Below, in pieces: positions 58,564 to 64,000 of a stretch of 64,000 nucleotides of DNA (positions within the stretch are counted from its first letter, which is position 1; each line of letters begins with the position of its first letter). The notes beneath the pieces were generated by a model that had not been told where the DNA came from, did no database searches, and worked only from the letters and a program-made list of their open reading frames with translations. The translations under genes and the position numbers were made by a program. Source of the DNA: Aquila chrysaetos chrysaetos (Eukaryota; Chordata; Aves; Accipitriformes; Accipitridae); NCBI RefSeq assembly GCF_900496995.4, contig NC_044006.1:40127120-40191119 (forward strand). The letters are read 5' to 3'.

Positions 58564-61500
58564 ATCTCTATGTAGATCCCCAGTTTGAGACATCTTCAGA
58601 GAGGTCTGATTTTTCGGAAGTGAATTAAATACAAACCCCAAATAAAGTACAGTTTGTTAGGGGAGCTCCCAACCCTAGTGTCACACACTTCAACATTGAA
58701 GTCCCATTCTCAAGACAGTCTTTAGAAAGCCTTCCCCAACATTTCTGTTTCTCCCAGTCAAAGTCTGTCACCACCGCCTCGATGAGGCTCTTCTTTTTTC
58801 AATTTCAGTGATAATTTCCAGTGACAGACACGAGGGGGAGCTGCCAGACTGGACAAAAATAAACCATTTCCTCTAGCCAATATATTCTACTTCAACTCCC
58901 CGACACACTCTGCACTAACCTTTCTTGGATGCTCACATCCAAAGACAGAGCAGTCCTCAAAAAAGCAGCCTCACACCCTCATTTCTTCAATTAATAGCCC
59001 TGCAAGACTATGCTTAAAAACACACAATGAAAAAAAAATGTGCATACAAGCATGATCTCTCTGTTTTGGCTCCAGAAAGGAGGTTCCACCCTGAAAGCCC
59101 AATACTGAACATAGTGATAGCCACAATCCTCAGCCAGAAAATAAGGTCTGACAAGGGATTCTATTCATTTTAATGCTTATAATTTTAACATGGTTTATTA
59201 ATTACACACAACATAAGATCACATGAACAAGACCTCCCAGCTCTATCAGCAACCAAGATAAATACTTACCGCAAAGACCCCGCGGACAACCCAGCCATGG
59301 TGCTGCCGTAATGTCTTTCCATACGCGTTGTCTTAAAGGAAGAAAAAAAAAAAAAAATTAATCAAGAGATAGATGTATGGCAGTTTTAAGTCTGCATCAC
59401 AAAGAGAACTTAGAGAACAAAGAGAACTTAGAAACAACTATTTAAGGATATATTCTTGCCACTGGATGCAAATAATGACTGTTTCTGACCAAAGTTATGA
59501 CTGAAAGGAGATGACAGATTTGGGATTTTTGCACTGGCATCTCAGCTGTGCTGTCAAATCTCCTTCAACTCATTGCCAGCAAGTAAGTGTTCTAACAGAC
59601 AGGAAGGCAAATATAATTTTTATTTGACTAGCTGTGCTTCGCGACTAACACTTCTACTATCTAGTTCTCAGTTCAGTGCAAGTCTGAGAAAATACAGGGT
59701 CAAACAATCCTGCAAAGTGATCGTTAGTCAGCCTCAATCAAGGTGGTTAGCTCAGGCATTGACCAAGAACTCTGTCTTTACATCTGAGGGTCAAGTTTCT
59801 GAGGGTCATTGGAACAGAAAGCACAGGCCCCTTATTAAAATAATCCTCAGGATCTCTATTGTGAGTGCCCCTGAGTGTAGCCTTTGATGAAGGCCCTTGT
59901 TACATTCCTAGACAGCTCCACTTTCATATACAAAGCTTTCTATATACAAAGCCAAACATCTTTGAGCCATATTTTCCCAGTCTTTGTCACTGTCATCATT
60001 TCATATCCTCACCCTTCAGTTGAATTTTTAAGTATCTGACATTGTATTATACTTTCCCTGAGCTGTTCACCTTGAAGAAAGAGAACCTCTATGTTTTTCT
60101 GCTTTAGGATATTTGCTCAAAAGACTGCAAACAGTTATTACTGGAAGAGTATAAAAAGTCAGTAAAACACAGCCACAAGTTTTGCTGTAATATGAAGTAA
60201 TCCTCATCTATCAATCTAATGACTGGGAAATGCAGCTTTTCTACTTTACAGTAGGAGTGAGAATCTGTGAGAAAAGCATACAGTAATAAGAGCAATAAAA
60301 TAAGGAGAAAAAAGAGTATTGTGTAGCAAACAGGACTGACAAGTCTATTCTCTGCCTTGTCAGCAAATATAGGGGACACTAAAAACACCAGAAGTTGAAA
60401 AGTTTGCTTAGATTTAAATCCCAAGTAAAGACAAATCCCTTTAGAAAGCTGTTTGCTACTCAGAAGATCATAAGAACTGGTGGATATTCCTTTTTTTATT
60501 TTCATTTCATTAGCTTGATATTTGAGGTTGTAGAAAGAGAATGTATACCCCATCTTTACTTGAGATTCGAATAGCACAGTAACTCCTAATTAAGAAACTG
60601 TAACAGTAAACCAAAGCTGCACTGGTGATACAGATATGGAAGAGCTTTTCAGGGGGAGAAAGGGAAGGAAGAAGTGAGAAAAAAACCAGCAGCATGGCTC
60701 TGCTGTGGAGGGAGAGCAATTCAAGAATTTAAATCAGTGCTGAAGCCTTCACACCCAGAAGGTCAAATAAGTGCCTTGACTTTCTGGGGTGTTTAACATC
60801 CACATCTGGTAGCAGTGTATTTACAGTCCCACTTCCAAGAACTGCTTACATACTTCAGTGTAGTACTTCTTTTTACTAATCCTATCGGACGACTGCTTAG
60901 CTATTTAAAAGAAACTAAAAAAAAAAAAAAAAAAAAAAAAGCTTTAAAAAAAACTGTTTTGAAGGATTATCATAACATTAGACTGCATGGACATAGAGAG
61001 GGTCTTACTCAAGAATAACCTAAGTCTAAGAGGGGTTTGTATTTTGTTTTATGCTTGCTGTGGGCACTAGCCTGACTAAGTGTCAGAAACTGTGTACCTG
61101 GAAAAAAAACATTCTTTCCTGATACAAGCAATTCACCGCCATACTGGCAAAGAGGTGACTTCAAAGAGTGATGGCCAATCTCACAAGGAACTAAAAAAAT
61201 AACACAACAGCATCTATAAATTTGAGAGCACTCTCGCTGCAAACCAGTAGAGAAAATGGAATGAGACAAAGCACTTTTTTCCCTAAGATATGACTGTCTC
61301 CCCTGCCAAAAAAATGCCAATTAAAGGAATCTTTATCTGCTATTAAATCAACATTGACCAGTTATCTAGTAATCTGCCTGAAGACGGCCATTTTCAAAAA
61401 CTGCGGTTTTCCAAAAAGTTATGTCTTGGAGATTACTTGCATCATTAGTCACCGTAGAAAAGAAAAAGCAGGTTCTAAACGAGGAGGAAAATAGCCAAGC

Positions 61501-63642
61501 ATGTAAATTCAGAAGCACATGAAGAATAAAGCAACTGGCACTTACTCAGAGCTGTTTGGATATTCTTTTCCCCATTCTTCACTTCTGTTAAAAACCCTTT
61601 CAAGAACTTTAAGCCTCTGTCAGGATGAACCCACAAAATAAAAAGAAACCATGTTTATAACAAAGTAACCCAAAGCATAACAAAGCCCCCAAAGTTGTAA
61701 TACAATTCAGAAGTGCAATAAACTCAGAATTAAGGTGACATTTTCAACCTGAATTAAAAAAATGCAGCCACCTCCTCTAACTTCTCTCCTAGCCCAAGGA
61801 AAAACACTTTGCTAAAACATTTCTGCTGCAGCCTGAAATCACCTGCTTGATGTTCTGGCCCAGCAGGATCAGTCACTCACTGTAATTTCACTTTTATGGG
61901 AAAAAAGGTTGCCTGCGATCACTTTTTCAGGCATTTTGGCAAAGTTGCAGTGATACAACCACAGACAACACATTAAACTTGAAACTAGCCAGTTTGGACT
62001 GATGGAGCCTGTGGAAAGTAACCAGTTTGCTCCATGTACCTAAGCTTGCACTGGTGAGAGGCCCCTCAATCCACCTCAGCAGTTCATAGTTTAAGTAGAT
62101 GCAAGGCCATTACCTTTTCAGCCACAGGAGAGCCTCCGTAGCAGAGTTTCTAACTTGTGCTACGCCGGCATTCACTTCATGGAGCACTATCTTCTGAAGG
62201 GTATCAAACTCTTCTTTGTTGGTTATAAATTTCTGGTTTATTTTCTGGAGAAAAAAACAAGAGGTGAAGCTTTAGGCTTTTAAAAACAAACAGTGACCCG
62301 TCCTATAAATACCACCTATTTGCCAGGACTCTTCCCTGCAAAGGCATACCACAGATCCCCAACCAAGTCCCACACTCCCCACGGCACGGCTGCCCTGCCA
62401 CACTGGGCATGCCTTCCCCGGACACCAACCCAGACACATCTGGCTAGTCATCTGGCTAACACAACCAAAAAAAGGCACCTCGGTCAAAGATTTACATGGA
62501 ACCTACCATTTCTGTCTGACAAAATGCTTTAGGTTCACATGGCATCCTTCACACTGGTGGAAAGGAGCTAACTCACCCTGCTCTCCAAGCAAAGTCCCAT
62601 TTGCCCCGAAATTCAAGTACAAGCAAGATTACCTTCTGACAACTGCTAAGCTGCAAATTCTCAATTACACTTAGCAGTCATCAGCATGCTTAAGCTTTTT
62701 AATGTATTTCCAAGTTTGTTATACACAACTCCTCACAAGAACAAGAGAGAAAATATATAAGGGGCAGATAAACAGATTCTTCTTCTACATTAAAGGAGCA
62801 GTTGCCTATCACTTGACAATAAACATTCAAGGTTTTACTTTTTTAAATAACATTCTTCTCTCTTGCTATTTTCAGTCTTTTAGTGGCTACCTTCAGTAAG
62901 ATAAGCAGATACCTGTCTTACTTTGCACCAAACAAATCTGAATGTATGCAATGTTCCTTGTCATACACTCAGAAGATATGTTTTGCTTTTCTTTCTTTTT
63001 TTTTCTTTTTTTTCTTTTTTTTTTTTAAAGAAAAGCTATGAAAAGTCTCGCTATGAATACATCTTGTCTCACAAGCAGCACTTCAAACCTTTTCAGACTC
63101 GGAGCTGGAAGAACTTCCAGAACAAGAACTGAGGCTGCAGGGTCTGCCCGACCTGCTGAGAAGCTGCTTCTGAGCGCAGTAACTTCCTCCTACTTGGTTG
63201 AGGAAAGGGGGTTTTTTTTCCCCCTCCGTTTGTTTTACCATCTAAAGTCAATATTGCTACCATCACATCATGACGTACAACCTATCCAGCTTAGAATCAA
63301 AGTCATATTCATTAGGTGTAACAGATGTTTTACCTGGCAGTCAGTCAAGTATTTTATAAGTTTGCACACAACAACTGGATTTAAACACAGCATATACTGT
63401 AGGAACAGAATTAGGGACATTTCAGCATTCTGATCTGACAGATGGTAACATTACCAAATATTAAATAGGCTCCCAGTATTGACTCCTACAACAAAGATTC
63501 ATGAGCTTTAGTGCCTAAAATAGATATTTTGTTTAGTAAAAAAAAAAATATAAAAAAAATCAGTGCTAGAAATAAGCTGTTACCTTGATGTTACCTACAA
63601 AATCCATTTTAACAGGAGCAAAAACAGTTGGTCCCAGCTTGT
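58154..63642 (-). CDS. PLEKHA8: PLEKHA8 (FAPP2), C-terminal glycolipid-transfer domain, five last coding exons
   Basis: FAPP2 is a cytosolic Golgi-associated protein. It binds PI4P and Arf through an N-terminal PH domain and moves glucosylceramide with its C-terminal GLTP domain, feeding complex glycosphingolipid synthesis. Five exons on the minus strand join in phase and give about 173 residues, nearly the entire GLTP fold, ending LYEVHGLESDEVV and TGA. The glycolipid headgroup residues of the family are present: Asp and Asn in VKMDFVGNIK, with the following Lys at the exon junction, Trp in LLWLKRGLKF, and His in RQHHGWVVRG. The PH domain and linker must lie beyond the right edge of the window. 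The gene is convergent with COLQ. PLEKHA3 lacks a GLTP domain, and plain GLTP has a different C-terminus, so PLEKHA8 is the best call. Confidence 0.95.
58352..59269 (-). other. PLEKHA8 intron (918 bp)
   Basis: The minus-strand donor is GTAAGT. It contains a (TA)n plus poly-T tract at about 58530-58563. Nothing else is recognised. Confidence 0.85.
58530..58563. repeat. (TA)n / poly-T simple repeat
   Basis: About nine TA units run into a T-rich tract in a PLEKHA8 intron. Confidence 0.9.
59270..59331 (-). CDS. PLEKHA8: PLEKHA8 exon with HHGW motif
   Basis: The exon is 62 nt, phase 1 in and 0 out, with donor GTAAGT. It encodes NAYGKTLRQHHGWVVRGVFA. The His of HHGW corresponds to the GLTP residue that contacts the lipid amide. 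Confidence 0.96.
59332..61545 (-). other. PLEKHA8 intron (2.2 kb) with A24 tract
   Basis: A run of 24 A lies at 60917-60940. Open frames here (for example 60104-60577 minus) show no domain and are judged incidental. Confidence 0.8.
60917..60940. repeat. Poly-A tract (24 A)
   Basis: A pure A run on the plus strand. No retroposed gene body is recognisable next to it. Confidence 0.9.
61546..61616 (-). CDS. PLEKHA8: PLEKHA8 exon (GLKFLKGF block)
   Basis: The exon is 71 nt, phase 2 in and 1 out, with minus-strand acceptor cctgacag and donor GTAAGT. It encodes GLKFLKGFLTEVKNGEKN and IQTAL, a surface helix of the GLTP domain. Confidence 0.95.
61617..62113 (-). other. PLEKHA8 intron (497 bp)
   Basis: GTAATG donor on the minus strand. 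No recognised content. Confidence 0.85.
62114..62244 (-). CDS. PLEKHA8: PLEKHA8 exon with LLWLKR motif
   Basis: The exon is 131 nt, phase 0 in and 2 out, with minus-strand acceptor tttctccag. It begins KINQKFITNKEEFDTLQK and ends ATEALLWLK. The Trp in this block stacks on the sugar ring in GLTP-family proteins. Confidence 0.96.
62245..63583 (-). other. PLEKHA8 intron (1.3 kb) with T-rich tract
   Basis: A T-rich low-complexity run (plus strand) lies at about 62987-63027. Nothing else is recognised. Confidence 0.8.
62987..63027. repeat. T-rich low-complexity tract
   Basis: An impure poly-T run with periodic C in a PLEKHA8 intron. Confidence 0.85.
63584..63642 (-). CDS. PLEKHA8: PLEKHA8 exon with glycolipid headgroup site
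   Basis: The exon is 59 nt, phase 1 in and 0 out, with minus-strand acceptor ttgttctag and donor GTAACA. It encodes (D)KLGPTVFAPVKMDFVGNIK. The Asp and Asn spaced as D-x3-N bind the sugar headgroup in GLTP-family proteins. Confidence 0.96.
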
Positions 63643-64000
63643 CTAGAACAAAAAAAAAAAAAAGGCCATATTTTTAATTTGTGTCTTTTTCCAGTCCTCA
63701 TGTCTTAGAAACAATTAATTTAATTTACTTTCTTAATAACCCTTCTAAATGGCAGGAGAATACTAAATGAACAACATAAACTGAAGTCTGTCTTTGGTGT
63801 AGAACCAATCCACCCCAGTTGGCACAAGTGTTAAAATACACCGACCTACAATTTGGAACTCTTCAAAAGGGTGCATGCTCACAGGGACCTCACATCCACT
63901 GTTAGATGCAGGGGTCAAGCAGGTGGGGGGCTGCACTGGCTGGAGGTAGAAGTCTGGAAAAATCAAATAGATAGTACAGCTGATGGTGTGCTGTCAGCTG
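63643..64000 (-). other. Right edge: PLEKHA8 intron continuing out of the window
   Basis: No exon for the N-terminal helix of the GLTP domain or for the PH domain was seen here, so the gene must continue past 64000. The only candidate coding block is 63846-63953. Confidence 0.7.
63846..63953 (-). CDS. Possible PLEKHA8 cassette exon (uncertain)
   Basis: On the minus strand a tttttccag acceptor opens 108 nt without a stop (36 codons, DFYLQPVQPPTCL near the start, EEFQIV at the end), closing at TAG|gtcggt. Both ends are phase 1, so it would splice neatly into the following GLTP exon. The donor is weak, and the sequence does not look like the helix that normally precedes DKLG in the family. It could be an optional exon or chance. 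Confidence 0.2.

Noticed and set aside
60104..60577. 157-codon minus-strand open frame in a PLEKHA8 intron
   Set aside because: No similarity to PLEKHA8 or other families, and flanking GLTP exons already splice in phase without it.
60917..60940. A24 tract considered as the tail of a retroposed gene or SINE
   Set aside because: No recognisable retrocopy body or target duplication adjoins it. A simple slippage-prone run is the simpler reading.

Overview
The window is vertebrate nuclear DNA, most likely from a bird. It holds two host genes built of short exons with GT..AG introns, arranged tail to tail, with one degraded endogenous retrovirus between them. A bird is inferred from the compact introns, the scarcity of recognisable interspersed repeats, and a provirus with a tRNA-Trp-type primer site and an avian alpharetrovirus-like envelope. 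The species cannot be named from the sequence alone.

Positions 4716-32688 (+) carry COLQ, the collagenic tail of asymmetric acetylcholinesterase. Sixteen coding exons can be joined with consistent splice phases. They encode 420 residues: the proline-rich attachment segment that grips AChE subunits, about 60 Gly-X-Y triplets with two basic heparin-binding patches, and a Cys-rich C-terminal domain ending at a TGA. The first coding exon (signal peptide) was not found and probably lies upstream of the window. The pieces form one machine: N-terminal anchoring of catalytic tetramers, collagen triple helix with heparan-sulfate binding, and C-terminal trimerisation and synaptic docking.

Positions 32689-41344 are the probable COLQ 3' UTR followed by intergenic DNA without a recognisable gene.

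Positions 41350-48403 (+) are a 7.05 kb provirus with two LTRs, a 5-bp target-site duplication, a primer-binding site, and remnants of gag, dUTPase-protease, pol and env. Every coding region is broken by stops, frameshifts or deletions. It is a mosaic. The gag-dUTPase-pro-pol part looks betaretroviral, while the primer site and surface envelope look alpharetroviral. The 3' end holds two polypurine tracts, with a second envelope-tail-like segment between them.

Positions 48409-58153 are intergenic DNA followed by a likely long 3' UTR of the next gene.

Positions 58154-63642 (-) carry the last five coding exons of PLEKHA8 (FAPP2), encoding almost the whole glycolipid-transfer (GLTP) domain. The PH domain and linker lie beyond the right edge.

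I see no tRNA, rRNA or CRISPR features. Apart from the provirus, the repeats are simple repeats and three small tandem duplications in COLQ introns.
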